From positions 25,845-89,844 of the forward strand of contig NZ_FMVS01000006.1 in assembly GCF_900102515.1 (NCBI RefSeq): DNA of 64,000 bases, read 5' to 3'. The position numbers were made by a program, and so were the translations under genes. Positions 23,898 to 32,728 of the stretch are shown piece after piece. How positions within the stretch are numbered: position 1 is the stretch's first letter; each line of letters begins with the position of its first letter. The DNA is from Butyrivibrio sp. INlla14. GTDB lineage: Bacteria; Bacillota; Clostridia; Lachnospirales; Lachnospiraceae. The notes beneath the pieces are model-generated. The model was not told the DNA's origin. It made no database searches and worked only from the letters and a program-made list of their open reading frames with translations.

Positions 23898-24853
23898 TTA
23901 GGAGATCCAAATTGAAACCAGTATATATTATCAATGGATTTTTAGACAGCGGAAAGACAGATTTCTTCCGCTATACAATAGCTCAGCCATACTTTAGGAC
24001 TAAGGGTAAGACTCTTTTGATAGTCTGTGAAGATGGTGAGAATGACTATGAGGAGAAGCTCCTTAAGGCTACTAATACTGTAGTAGAACGCATAGAGGAG
24101 GAAGAGGATTTTAATCCTGATGCACTTGTTGCTCTTGATGCCAAGCACAATCCAGAGCGTATTCTTGTTGAGTACAATGGTATGTGGAATTTCAAGAACA
24201 TGAGACTTCCTGCTATGTGGAATCTTGAGCAGCAGATCACAGTGATTGACGGATCAAGCTTTGAGTTGTATTTCAACAATATGAAGTCACTTCTTGCTGA
24301 GCAGATCCGTAATTCTGATCTTATTCTCTTTAACAGATGTGATGGCCTTGAGGATCTTGCATCTTATAAGAGAAATGTTAAGGCCATCAATCAGAAGGCT
24401 GACATCATCTTCGAGGACAAGAATGGAGAAGTGGATGTGACTCTTGATGAGGATCTTCCATTTGATCTTAATGCAGATCCTATTGACCTTAACAATTATG
24501 GATATGGAATGTTCTATCTTGATGCTCTTGATCACGTTGATAGATACGAAGGCAAGACTGTTAGATTTAAAGGAATGGTTCTTAAGCCAGAAGAGTTCCC
24601 TGAGAACAGATTTGTTCCTGGCAGAATGGCCATGACTTGTTGCGCTCAGGATATGCAGTTTTTGGGCTTTGCCTGTGAATATGAGGATACCAAGTCTCTT
24701 AATGAGAAGGAATGGGTTCTTGTCACAGCCAAGGTTGTAAAAGAGTATGTAGCTGAGTATCAGGGAGAGGGCCCTGTACTTAAGGCTATTTCCGTCGAGA
24801 AGACAACTGAGCCTGCTAATACTGTAATCGATTTTTCTAATCCAGAGCAGTAA
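23894..24853 (+). CDS. CobW-like GTPase fused to a DUF1980/TIGR03943-like C-terminal domain
   Basis: 319 residues (313 if TTG 23912 is used; GGAG at 23901-23904 favours it and gives the typical N-terminus MKPVYIINGFLDSGKT). The P-loop GFLDSGKT is intact, but the CxCC metal motif of CobW proteins is absent; the matching region reads IVCEDGENDYEE. RILVEYNGMW replaces the usual IEPSG switch. Residues about 215-300 (GKTVRFKGMVLKPEEFPENRFVPGRMAMTCCAQDM) resemble the C-terminal domain of TIGR03943/DUF1980 proteins, which are encoded next to CobW genes and DUF318 permeases. Probably acts with the upstream His-rich GTPase in metal handling; inferred. Confidence 0.75.
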   Translation: MIRRSKLKPVYIINGFLDSGKTDFFRYTIAQPYFRTKGKTLLIVCEDGENDYEEKLLKATNTVVERIEEEEDFNPDALVALDAKHNPERILVEYNGMWNFKNMRLPAMWNLEQQITVIDGSSFELYFNNMKSLLAEQIRNSDLILFNRCDGLEDLASYKRNVKAINQKADIIFEDKNGEVDVTLDEDLPFDLNADPIDLNNYGYGMFYLDALDHVDRYEGKTVRFKGMVLKPEEFPENRFVPGRMAMTCCAQDMQFLGFACEYEDTKSLNEKEWVLVTAKVVKEYVAEYQGEGPVLKAISVEKTTEPANTVIDFSNPEQ

Positions 24854-24945
24854 GAGTTATTTTTTGAAATCTATATCTGGCATTTTGCTTTTTGGCAGGA
24901 TGCCAGATTATTTACTATAACGAAAACCATAAATGTGTGGGGGTA

Positions 24946-25983
24946 ATGGTGTTTAATTATAATATTATTCAGTGGCTATTTCTGTTTTTCTTTTATAGTT
25001 TCTGCGGCTGGTGTTGGGAATCCGCGTATGTTTCTATTTTGGAAAAGAGATTTGTCAACAGGGGCTTTATGAGAGGGCCATTTTTGCCTTTATATGGATG
25101 CGGAGGTGCTATGATGCTGATCGTGTCCAAGCCTTATTATGACAATATTTTTCTTGTTTACATCGCAGGCTGTATTGGAGCTACAATACTGGAGTACCTG
25201 ACAGGCGTCCTTATGGAGACTCTTTTTAAAGTCAGATATTGGACCTATGATCACAAAAAGTTTAATTATAAGGGCTATATCTGTCTGGAATCATCTTTGT
25301 TCTGGGGCGTATGCACAGTTGTATTTTCGCATTTTCTTCAGCTTCCCATAGAAAAGCTTCTTTTAGCTATTCCGATGAATATTTTATCCATCGTAACTAT
25401 TATCCTTACCGTGATAAATAGTTGCGACTTTATGCTTGCTTTTAAGACTGCTATTGAGCTTAGAGATGTCCTTATGTACATGGATAAGGCTAGAGAAGAG
25501 ATGCGCAGGATGCAGAGGCGTCTTGATGTCATCATTGCCTTTAGAGGTGAGGATGTCAAGGAGGTTAAGGACGGAATCGGTTCTAGAATGGAAAATCTTG
25601 GCAATAAGGCCTATGAGCTTGGCTTTGGCCTTAGCAGTAAGGTTGGCGAGATTGGAAATGGCATAGGCAGCAGGCTTGATGTTTTAGGATCGTCTCTTGA
25701 GAAATCTTTCAGCACAGTCAGGGAAAAGATAATGTCGAGCCCCTCAGATTATGTGCTTGGAGTGAGAGAAGAAGTATCAGAATTATATGCCAAGTATCGT
25801 ATTATCAAGGATAGGATGACTCCTGCCCCTGTTAAGAACTTCTTTGAATGGTACAAGGAGCGCACAATTATGGGCAACCCAACCATGTCCTCTGAAAAGT
25901 TTAAGTTTAGTCTTGAGGAGATAAAAGAAAAGATCTCTATGAGGGATAAGGGTTCTGATGAAAGTGAGTTGAAAGAAGAGTAG
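24946..25983 (+). CDS. Putative ABC-transporter permease-type membrane protein (CmpB family)
   Basis: 345 residues from ATG 24946; the open frame extends 18 codons upstream without a better start. N-terminal half has about five membrane segments with the family features FYSFCGWCWESAYVSILEKRFVNRGFMRGPFLPLYGCGG and EYLTGVLMETLFKVRYWTYDHKKFNYKGYICLESSLFWG. The C-terminal half (about 180-345) is a soluble charged region with repeated GIGSRMENLGNKAYELGFGLSSK-like amphipathic helices. The PF06541-type family is widespread in Firmicutes with no proven function. Expressed after the CobW pair, possibly with its own promoter. Confidence 0.8.
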   Translation: MVFNYNIIQWLFLFFFYSFCGWCWESAYVSILEKRFVNRGFMRGPFLPLYGCGGAMMLIVSKPYYDNIFLVYIAGCIGATILEYLTGVLMETLFKVRYWTYDHKKFNYKGYICLESSLFWGVCTVVFSHFLQLPIEKLLLAIPMNILSIVTIILTVINSCDFMLAFKTAIELRDVLMYMDKAREEMRRMQRRLDVIIAFRGEDVKEVKDGIGSRMENLGNKAYELGFGLSSKVGEIGNGIGSRLDVLGSSLEKSFSTVREKIMSSPSDYVLGVREEVSELYAKYRIIKDRMTPAPVKNFFEWYKERTIMGNPTMSSEKFKFSLEEIKEKISMRDKGSDESELKEE

Positions 25984-26039
25984 CAGAAAAGACAAGCATA
26001 AATATAAGCAAAGAAAATATAAGAAAAAATGAAATAAAT

Positions 26040-26073
26040 AAAACCTCGTGTCGGTGAGAAGACACGAGGTTTT
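26040..26073. terminator. Bidirectional terminator between convergent genes
   Basis: AAAACCTCGTGTC (26040-26052) pairs with GACACGAGGTTTT (26061-26073), a perfect 13-bp stem flanked by A and T tracts. It serves the CmpB-type gene on the plus strand and rpsT on the minus strand. Confidence 0.93.
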
Positions 26074-26114
26074 AATTGTTGTATAAAAACTTTTTTATGA
26101 TTATCTGAAAGAAG

Positions 26115-26378
26115 TTAAGCCATCTTGTTTACAGCCTGAGCAAGACGAGAAACTTTTCTAGAAGCTGTGTTCTTCTTGAATACGCCCTTTGACTCAGCCT
26201 TGTCGATAGCAGATGTAGCAGCAAGAAGTGCCTTAGCAGCCTCTTCCTTGTTACCAGCCTCAACAGCAGCGCGAACCTTCTTAACCTCAGTCTTAACAGC
26301 AGACTTGATCATCTGGTTTCTAGCAGCCTTCTTCTCGTTAACTAAAATTCTCTTCTTGGCGGATTTAATATTAGCCAT
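26115..26378 (-). CDS. rpsT: 30S ribosomal protein S20
   Basis: Primary 16S rRNA-binding protein of the small subunit. 87 residues starting [22 protein letters not shown], three long Lys/Ala-rich helices, the expected length. The start is set at 26378 by the family N-terminus and the minus-strand RBS GGAGG ending 7 nt before it; seven codons of open frame upstream are not used. Encoded alone, divergent from lepA, which is a frequent arrangement in Firmicutes. Confidence 0.96.
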   Translation of the reverse strand: MANIKSAKKRILVNEKKAARNQMIKSAVKTEVKKVRAAVEAGNKEEAAKALLAATSAIDKAESKGVFKKNTASRKVSRLAQAVNKMA

Positions 26379-26595
26379 AATTACCTCCGATATACGCAAA
26401 AATTTATGAAATCATGTTCGTGTGCGCATTAAGCCGGACACGGACAGTTAATGCCACATACGGATTATATATTAGACTATATTCAAGATGATGTCAAGAG
26501 AGTTGCTTATTTTTTATGGATTTTTAGACGCTTACATGATATGATGATGTGAGCTAATTTTGACAATAATTATGTATAGAATAGAGGAATTAATT

Positions 26596-28407
26596 TTGGC
26601 AGATCAGAGCAAAATCAGAAATTTTTGTATTGTAGCACATATTGACCATGGTAAGTCTACTCTGGCAGACAGAATGATAGAGAAGACAGGCGTTCTGACC
26701 AGCAGGGAGATGCAGAATCAGGTCCTTGATAACATGGACATCGAAAGGGAGAGAGGAATCACTATCAAATCCCAGGCAGTTCGAATGATCTATAAGGCAA
26801 GCGATGGTCAGGAATATACTTTCAATATGATCGACACACCAGGTCACGTAGACTTTGGTTATGAGGTTTCAAGATCTCTTGCAGCCTGCGACGGAGCAAT
26901 CCTTGTTGTTGATGCAACTCAGGGCGTGGAGGCACAGACCCTTGCGAACGTATATATGGCTCTTGACCATGATCTTGATGTATTTCCTGTTATCAACAAG
27001 ATAGACCTTCCAAGTGCACAGCCTCAGGAGGTCAAGGACGAGATAGAGGATGTGATCGGAATAGAGGCTCAGGACGCACCTCTTATTTCAGCCAAGAATG
27101 GTATTGGAATAGAGGACGTTTTAGAGGCAGTTGTTCACAAGATTCCAGCTCCACAGGGAGATGTAAACGGACAGCTCAAGGCACTTATCTTTGACAGTAT
27201 TTATGATTCCTATAGAGGTGTTATCGTATTTGTCCGCGTCAGAGACGGCGTTATCAAAAAGGGCATGAAGGTTAAATTCATGGCAACCGGTGCAGAGGCT
27301 GACGTGGTAGAAGTTGGCTATTTTGGACCAGGCAGATTTATCGCAAGTGATGAACTTGCTGCTGGAGATGTTGGATATTTTACAGCATCTATCAAGAATA
27401 TCCAGGACACTCGCGTGGGTGATACTGTAACAGATATAGAAAATCCATGTGCTGAGGCGCTTCCAGGATATAAAAAGGTTATGCCTATGGTTTACTGCGG
27501 CCTTTACCCTGCAGACTCAGCTCATTATTCAGATCTTAGAGATGCCCTTGAAAAATTGCAGCTTAACGATGCCTCTTTGTTCTATGAGCCAGAAACCTCA
27601 CAGGCTCTGGGCTTTGGATTTAGAGCAGGCTTCCTGGGACTTCTTCATCTGGAAGTTATTCAGGAGAGACTTGAAAGAGAATATGACCTTAACCTTGTTA
27701 CAACAGCTCCTTCTGTTGTCTATAAGGTTCATAAGACTGACGGCACCTGCTTTGATCTTACTAATCCTACAAATCTTCCTGATCCATCAGAGATTGAATA
27801 CATGGAAGAGCCTATAGTAAATGGTGAGATCATGGTAACTACTGACTATGTAGGAGCTATCATGCAGCTATGCCAGGAGAGAAGAGGCAAATATCTTAGT
27901 ACTGATTATATTGAGCAGACAAGAGCAATCCTCAAGTACGAGCTTCCTCTTAATGAGATCATCTATGACTTCTTTGATGCACTTAAGTCAAGATCTCGCG
28001 GATATGCTTCTTTTGACTATGAACTTAAGGGCTATGAGAGATCTGAGCTTGTTAAGCTTGATATTCTCATCAACAGAGAAGAGGTTGATGCTCTTTCTTT
28101 CATCGTTCATAAAGAGGGTGCATATGAGAGAGGACGTAAGATGTGCGAGAAGCTCAAGGATGAGATCCCAAGACACATGTTTGAGATTCCTATCCAGGCA
28201 GCTGTAGGCGGCAAGGTTATCGCCAGAGAGACAGTTAAGGCCTATAGGAAGGACGTACTTGCCAAGTGCTATGGCGGCGATATTTCCCGTAAGAAAAAAC
28301 TTCTTGAGAAGCAGAAAGAGGGAAAGAAGAAGATGCGCCAGATTGGTAATGTTGAGGTGCCACAGGCAGCCTTCCTCAGCGTACTTAAGCTTGATAATAC
28401 GGACTGA
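26596..28407 (+). CDS. lepA: Elongation factor 4 (LepA)
   Basis: Ribosome-associated GTPase affecting translation initiation or elongation under stress. 603 residues from TTG 26596, preceded 7 nt upstream by AGAGGA and giving the family start [27 protein letters not shown]-motifs: [31 protein letters not shown]. The C-terminal LepA domain has [25 protein letters not shown] and ends in [11 protein letters not shown]. Upstream ATG 26572 is an alternative but lacks an RBS. Likely operon with hemW and yfbR. Confidence 0.96.
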   Translation: MADQSKIRNFCIVAHIDHGKSTLADRMIEKTGVLTSREMQNQVLDNMDIERERGITIKSQAVRMIYKASDGQEYTFNMIDTPGHVDFGYEVSRSLAACDGAILVVDATQGVEAQTLANVYMALDHDLDVFPVINKIDLPSAQPQEVKDEIEDVIGIEAQDAPLISAKNGIGIEDVLEAVVHKIPAPQGDVNGQLKALIFDSIYDSYRGVIVFVRVRDGVIKKGMKVKFMATGAEADVVEVGYFGPGRFIASDELAAGDVGYFTASIKNIQDTRVGDTVTDIENPCAEALPGYKKVMPMVYCGLYPADSAHYSDLRDALEKLQLNDASLFYEPETSQALGFGFRAGFLGLLHLEVIQERLEREYDLNLVTTAPSVVYKVHKTDGTCFDLTNPTNLPDPSEIEYMEEPIVNGEIMVTTDYVGAIMQLCQERRGKYLSTDYIEQTRAILKYELPLNEIIYDFFDALKSRSRGYASFDYELKGYERSELVKLDILINREEVDALSFIVHKEGAYERGRKMCEKLKDEIPRHMFEIPIQAAVGGKVIARETVKAYRKDVLAKCYGGDISRKKKLLEKQKEGKKKMRQIGNVEVPQAAFLSVLKLDNTD

Positions 28408-28433
28408 TATCTAATTATTTGCGAAAGGGAAGA

Positions 28434-29669
28434 ATGAAGGATTTATCAATTTATGTTCATATTCCGTTTTGTGTTAGGAAGTGTCTGTATTGTGACTTCC
28501 TTTCTTTTGGCGCAGGAGAAGAACAGATCAGCAGATATTTCAAGGCCTTGAGTCAGGAAATAGAGCTATCTTTTTTGGAATATGGCACTAATGGATACAC
28601 CGTCAGATCCATCTTCTTTGGTGGTGGAACGCCGTCATTTCCGGATTCTAAGTATATATGCGAAACTCTTGAACATATAAAGAAAAATTTTAATGTAAGC
28701 CCTGATGCCGAGATTACACTTGAGGTTAATCCGGCATCTGCTATGTATGAGAAGCTTGTGGATTACAGAAACGTCGGGTTTAACAGGATCAGTATTGGCG
28801 CTCAGTCCCTTAATGATGAGGAATTAAAGGGCATTGGCAGAGTGCATGATTCCAAAATGTTTTTTGAGACCTACGAAAATGCCAGAAGGACTGGCTTTGA
28901 TAATATCAACATTGATGTGATGAGTGCACTTCCAGATCAGAACCTAAGGTCTTACATGGAGACTTTGAAAAAGGTTGTAGAGCTAAGGCCTGAACACATA
29001 TCGGCCTATAGTCTTATTGTGGAGGAAGGGACACCTTTTTATGATATGAACCTTAATCTTCCTTCTGAAGAGGAAGACAGACAGATGTATCATGAGACCA
29101 AGAAATTTCTAGCGGAACATGGATATCATAGATATGAGATATCAAATTATGCTCTTGATGGAATCGAAGAGGAAGATGCCATACATAGAGATAGTAGACG
29201 CACGTGGGAATATGATAAATACGAGTGCTACCACAATAAGGTATACTGGAAAAGAGGCAATTATCTGGGGCTTGGTCTTGGCGCATCCAGCATGGTAAAC
29301 AATGTCAGATGGAAGAACTTAGAAGACATAAGGGAATATATTGAAGTTGTGACAGGAGAGAGTTCTTTCTGCGAAGAGGACACTTCTCATTATGCGAACG
29401 AGGTATTTAAAAAGCTGCGCCAGGAAGTTCAAAAGCTTTCAACTAATGAATGCATGGAAGAGTTTATGTTCCTGGGGCTTCGCCTTGTGTCTGGCGTAAA
29501 TACATTAGAGTTTCTAAGTGAATTTGGAAGGAACATAAGAGAAGTTTACGGAAGTGTAATTGATAAATACATTAAGATGGGCCTTTTAGAAGAATCAGGA
29601 GACAATCTGAGATTATCTGATAAGGGACTTGATGTCAGCAATACTGTTATGGCTGATTTTTTGCTTTGA
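28434..29669 (+). CDS. hemW: HemW-type radical SAM protein (coproporphyrinogen oxidase-like heme chaperone)
   Basis: 411 residues, radical SAM fold with CVRKCLYCDF (CxxxCxxC) near residue 13 and FFGGGTPS near 63. HemW proteins keep this cluster motif and bind heme instead of acting as oxygen-independent coproporphyrinogen oxidase; the lepA-hemW gene order, common in Firmicutes, supports HemW. RBS AAAGGGA lies 6 nt before ATG 28434, preferred over the upstream in-frame start at 28419. Biochemical role assigned by family only. Confidence 0.92.
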   Translation: MKDLSIYVHIPFCVRKCLYCDFLSFGAGEEQISRYFKALSQEIELSFLEYGTNGYTVRSIFFGGGTPSFPDSKYICETLEHIKKNFNVSPDAEITLEVNPASAMYEKLVDYRNVGFNRISIGAQSLNDEELKGIGRVHDSKMFFETYENARRTGFDNINIDVMSALPDQNLRSYMETLKKVVELRPEHISAYSLIVEEGTPFYDMNLNLPSEEEDRQMYHETKKFLAEHGYHRYEISNYALDGIEEEDAIHRDSRRTWEYDKYECYHNKVYWKRGNYLGLGLGASSMVNNVRWKNLEDIREYIEVVTGESSFCEEDTSHYANEVFKKLRQEVQKLSTNECMEEFMFLGLRLVSGVNTLEFLSEFGRNIREVYGSVIDKYIKMGLLEESGDNLRLSDKGLDVSNTVMADFLL

Positions 29670-29698
29670 AAATATTTGGTATCTAGAAAGGGAATTTT

Positions 29699-30292
29699 AT
29701 GAATTACAATTTTTTTGCCCTAATATCAAGAATGAAATACATAGACAGATGGGCACTTATGAGAAATACAAGGCAGGAGAACCTGTGCGAGCATTCAATG
29801 GAGGTTGCCATGATCGCGCATGCTCTTTGCACTATTGGAAATGTGAGATATGGCAAGCATCTTGATGCCAATAAAGCTGCACTTATAGGTCTTTACCATG
29901 ATGCGTCCGAGATCATCACTGGAGATATGCCTACTCCAGTTAAGTACTTCAATTCAGAGCTAAAGCACGCCTACAAGGAGGTTGAGGCTCTTGCAGACAG
30001 CAAGCTCCTTGATAAGCTTCCTGACGACATGAGGCCAATTTATGAGGATATTTTTATTCCTGGCGATACTGAGGAAGACAAATATATCAGAAAGCTTGTT
30101 AAGGCAGCAGATAAGCTCTCTGCTCTTATTAAGTGTATCAGCGAGGTCAATGTGGGTAATGCAGAGTTCAAGACTGCAAAAGATAGCACTGGTAAATCTA
30201 TAAGAAAGCTTTATCAGGAGCTCCCTGAAGTTTTAGATTTTGTTAATGAATTCTTATCATCCTATGGAAATACGCTTGATGAGCTGACTTGA
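29699..30292 (+). CDS. yfbR: YfbR-type 5'-deoxynucleotidase (HD domain)
   Basis: Dephosphorylates deoxynucleoside 5'-monophosphates. 197 residues with the HD-domain signature: RWALMRNTRQENLCEHSMEVAMIAHAL (first His, about 22-45), GLYHDASEIITGDMPTPVKYF (HD pair, about 67-87) and KAADKLSALIKCI (later Asp, about 137-149). Its length and motifs match YfbR closely. Third gene of the lepA-hemW-yfbR unit. Confidence 0.92.
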   Translation: MNYNFFALISRMKYIDRWALMRNTRQENLCEHSMEVAMIAHALCTIGNVRYGKHLDANKAALIGLYHDASEIITGDMPTPVKYFNSELKHAYKEVEALADSKLLDKLPDDMRPIYEDIFIPGDTEEDKYIRKLVKAADKLSALIKCISEVNVGNAEFKTAKDSTGKSIRKLYQELPEVLDFVNEFLSSYGNTLDELT

Positions 30293-30314
30293 GAAAAGTC
30301 AGCTCTTTCTTTTT
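30281..30314 (+). terminator. Terminator overlapping the end of yfbR
   Basis: GAGCTGACTT (30281-30290) pairs with AAGTCAGCTC (30296-30305), followed by TTTCTTTTT. The left arm contains the last codons of yfbR and the first base of its stop. Confidence 0.92.
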
Positions 30315-30443
30315 GCCAGAAAATGGCGGTTTGCAGCATTTGATTTTTTTACGTATAAGCATCATAATTAATACGATAGACTGATACGAGATAACGCAGG
30401 ATTTATAATCAATTATGCTCGAGATGAAGGGAATAATCTGCAC

Positions 30444-31505
30444 ATGTCAATGATAGAAGATATCCTTAAAGAGGCAAAAGAAAAAGGTGCATCTGACGTA
30501 CATGTTACTGTTGGCCTTCCGCCCAAGATGAGGCTAAATGGTAAGCTAATTGCAATGGAAAATTTCCCAAAACTTCTTCCACCTGATACTCTGGCCATCG
30601 CAGAAGAAATAATGACAGAGAAACAGCTTGAAAAGCTTGAAGAAAATGGACAGCACGATATGTCTTTTTCTATTCGCGGAGTAGGAAGATACAGACTAAA
30701 TGTATTCAAGCAAAGAGGGTCTGTGGCTCTGGCCTTTAGAGTTGTTGCTACAGAGATTCCATCTGCGGAGAGTCTTGGAATACCAGATGGAGTAAGTGAA
30801 CTCTACCTTAAAAAGCGTGGACTTGTGCTGGTCACAGGTCCTACAGGTAGTGGTAAGTCTACAACCCTTGCTTCGATCATAGATAAGATCAACAACAATA
30901 GAGAAGCTCATGTTATAACCCTTGAGGATCCTATTGAATTTACCTATCAGCATAGGATGTCTATTGTGAACCAAAGAGAGATCGGCACGGATTCTAATTC
31001 CTATGCTAATGCCTTACGGGCGGCTCTTCGTGAGGATCCTGATGTTATCCTGGTTGGAGAGATGAGGGACCTTGAAACTATAAGTACTGCCATCACTGCA
31101 GCTGAGACTGGACATTTGGTGCTATCAACTGTGCATACGATTGGAGCCAGCAATACAGTGGACAGACTTATAGATGTTTTTCCTTCCCACCAGCAGCAAC
31201 AGATAAGAATTCAGCTGGCAAGCGTATTAGAAGCTATTGTGTCGCAGCAGCTTATTCCTGCTAATGACGGCTCTTCAAGAGTTGCTGCCTTTGAAGTCCT
31301 ACATGTCAATTCTGCGGTGAGAAACCTTATAAGAGAGGGTAAGTCACATCAGCTGCTTACTGTAATGCAGACTAATCGCAAACAGGGAATGATTTCGATG
31401 GATGATGCTATTATAGAGCTATACAGAAGCCAAAAGATATCTCGGGAAATGGCAGTTCAATTTGCGCAGGATCCCGATACAATGCAGATGAAGATGTTAA
31501 GATAA
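30444..31505 (+). CDS. pilT: PilT-like type IV pilus/secretion ATPase
   Basis: 353-residue hexameric motor ATPase of the PilT/PilU group. N-terminal PAS-like region, then Walker A GPTGSGKST (about 131-139), the Asp box EDPIEF, Walker B VILVGEMRDLETI, and the His box HLVLSTVHTIGASNTVDRLIDVFP. The AIRNLIREG-type PilT motif appears as SAVRNLIREGKSHQL. PilT drives pilus retraction and in competent bacteria supports DNA uptake. No other pilus gene is in the window; the convergent neighbours are the competence-linked dprA and comM, which may or may not be meaningful. Confidence 0.9.
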   Translation: MSMIEDILKEAKEKGASDVHVTVGLPPKMRLNGKLIAMENFPKLLPPDTLAIAEEIMTEKQLEKLEENGQHDMSFSIRGVGRYRLNVFKQRGSVALAFRVVATEIPSAESLGIPDGVSELYLKKRGLVLVTGPTGSGKSTTLASIIDKINNNREAHVITLEDPIEFTYQHRMSIVNQREIGTDSNSYANALRAALREDPDVILVGEMRDLETISTAITAAETGHLVLSTVHTIGASNTVDRLIDVFPSHQQQQIRIQLASVLEAIVSQQLIPANDGSSRVAAFEVLHVNSAVRNLIREGKSHQLLTVMQTNRKQGMISMDDAIIELYRSQKISREMAVQFAQDPDTMQMKMLR

Positions 31506-31511
31506 AAAAGC

Positions 31512-31541
31512 GCCGTAGCCAATAAGACTACGGCACTTTTT
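31512..31541. terminator. Terminator between pilT and dprA
   Basis: GCCGTAG (31512-31518) and CTACGGC (31528-31534) with A tract before and TTTTT after (ACTTTTTAT). It lies between convergent genes and can act for both. Confidence 0.85.
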
Positions 31542-31546
31542 ATATA

Positions 31547-32707
31547 TTAAGCTTTTTTCCTGAAGTAGACTCCTTCCTGAAGGATGAGTCCCTTATAAGT
31601 AAGGTCCATGAGCTTTGTCATAAGCTGAGGAATTGAGATATCTATGTCTCTGGAATTTAGGCCTTCGATTATGTTAGAGGCAGATACTGGAATGATATCG
31701 ATAAGATCAAGAATTTCATCATCCAGGGTCTTTTCTGGCTCCTTTTCAGTAAAATTATCGAAAGGATCATTGTAATTTCCGGATGAAGTATTGCTACAAT
31801 CCTTTGCCTCAATTTCACTTTTCTCTTTTTGGACAGATGCAAAATGGGACAGCCGCTCTAGTACATCACTTACGCTTATGGCAACCCCCGCACCCTGGCT
31901 GATCAAAAGATTACAGCCATCGCTTAATCTATCGGTAACTCTGCCAGGAACCGCCAAAACTTCCCGCCCCTGCTCAAGGGCAGTATCCACAGTAATCTGC
32001 GTCCCAGACTTTTCCCTGGCCTCTATGACAAGAACAATATCTGCAAGACCGCTGATGATGCGGTTTCTCATGGGAAAGAAATTTGCCTTGGGCTCAGTTC
32101 CTGGCGGATATTCTGAGATGACTCCTCCGCTTAAACAGAGCTGCTCATAGATGGGCTTATTTTCGGGAGGGTAGATATAGTCAGCTCCGCAGCCGACAAT
32201 GCCGTAGGAATTCCCTCCAGCTTCAATGGCTGCCTTTTGGCTTATTCCATCAATTCCACGGGCCATACCACTAATAACCTGAACTCCTGCAAGGGCCAGG
32301 CCTCTTCCAAAGGTCCGTGCCATCTGCCTTCCGTAGTCAGAGCAGAGCCTTGCTCCGATAATGGCTACAGAGGGCTTTTCAGGGTCTGGGAGATTTCCCT
32401 TTACATAAATCGCAAAGGGAGGATCCGGGATATTTTTAAGCTTTTCTGGAAATCTTTTATCAATCCTTGGAATAAAAGATATTCCTTTGTCCTTGAGCTT
32501 TTTTGCTTCAAGCTCAAAATCCCAGCTTCTTTTTGAATTTTCAAGGGACTTTATCCTTGCTGGTGTCAGTATGCCTTTAAACTCTTTGACATCTGCCTCA
32601 TATATTTCCTTACAGTTCATTCCACTGCACAGAAGCTTATCAATGCTTCTGTTTCCAAGCCCTGGCACGTTAAAAAGCCAGTGGGCGTATTCATTTTCTG
32701 TTATCAA
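31547..32707 (-). CDS. dprA: DNA-processing protein DprA
   Basis: Loads RecA onto incoming single-stranded DNA in transformation and protects it; also present in non-competent species. 386 residues. N-terminal helical/SAM-like region (VPGLGNRSIDKLLCSG), then the DprA Rossmann-like domain (about 95-290) with PSVAIIGARLCSDYGRQMARTFGRGLALAGVQVISGMARGIDG, YGIVGCGADYIYPPENKPIY, and SGTQITVDTALEQGREVLAVPG. A C-terminal winged-helix-like domain (about 325-386) follows an acidic linker. Lies 21 nt after comM in the same direction. Confidence 0.95.
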   Translation of the reverse strand: MITENEYAHWLFNVPGLGNRSIDKLLCSGMNCKEIYEADVKEFKGILTPARIKSLENSKRSWDFELEAKKLKDKGISFIPRIDKRFPEKLKNIPDPPFAIYVKGNLPDPEKPSVAIIGARLCSDYGRQMARTFGRGLALAGVQVISGMARGIDGISQKAAIEAGGNSYGIVGCGADYIYPPENKPIYEQLCLSGGVISEYPPGTEPKANFFPMRNRIISGLADIVLVIEAREKSGTQITVDTALEQGREVLAVPGRVTDRLSDGCNLLISQGAGVAISVSDVLERLSHFASVQKEKSEIEAKDCSNTSSGNYNDPFDNFTEKEPEKTLDDEILDLIDIIPVSASNIIEGLNSRDIDISIPQLMTKLMDLTYKGLILQEGVYFRKKA

Positions 32708-32728
32708 ATTTGTATTCCTCTTTCTTGT

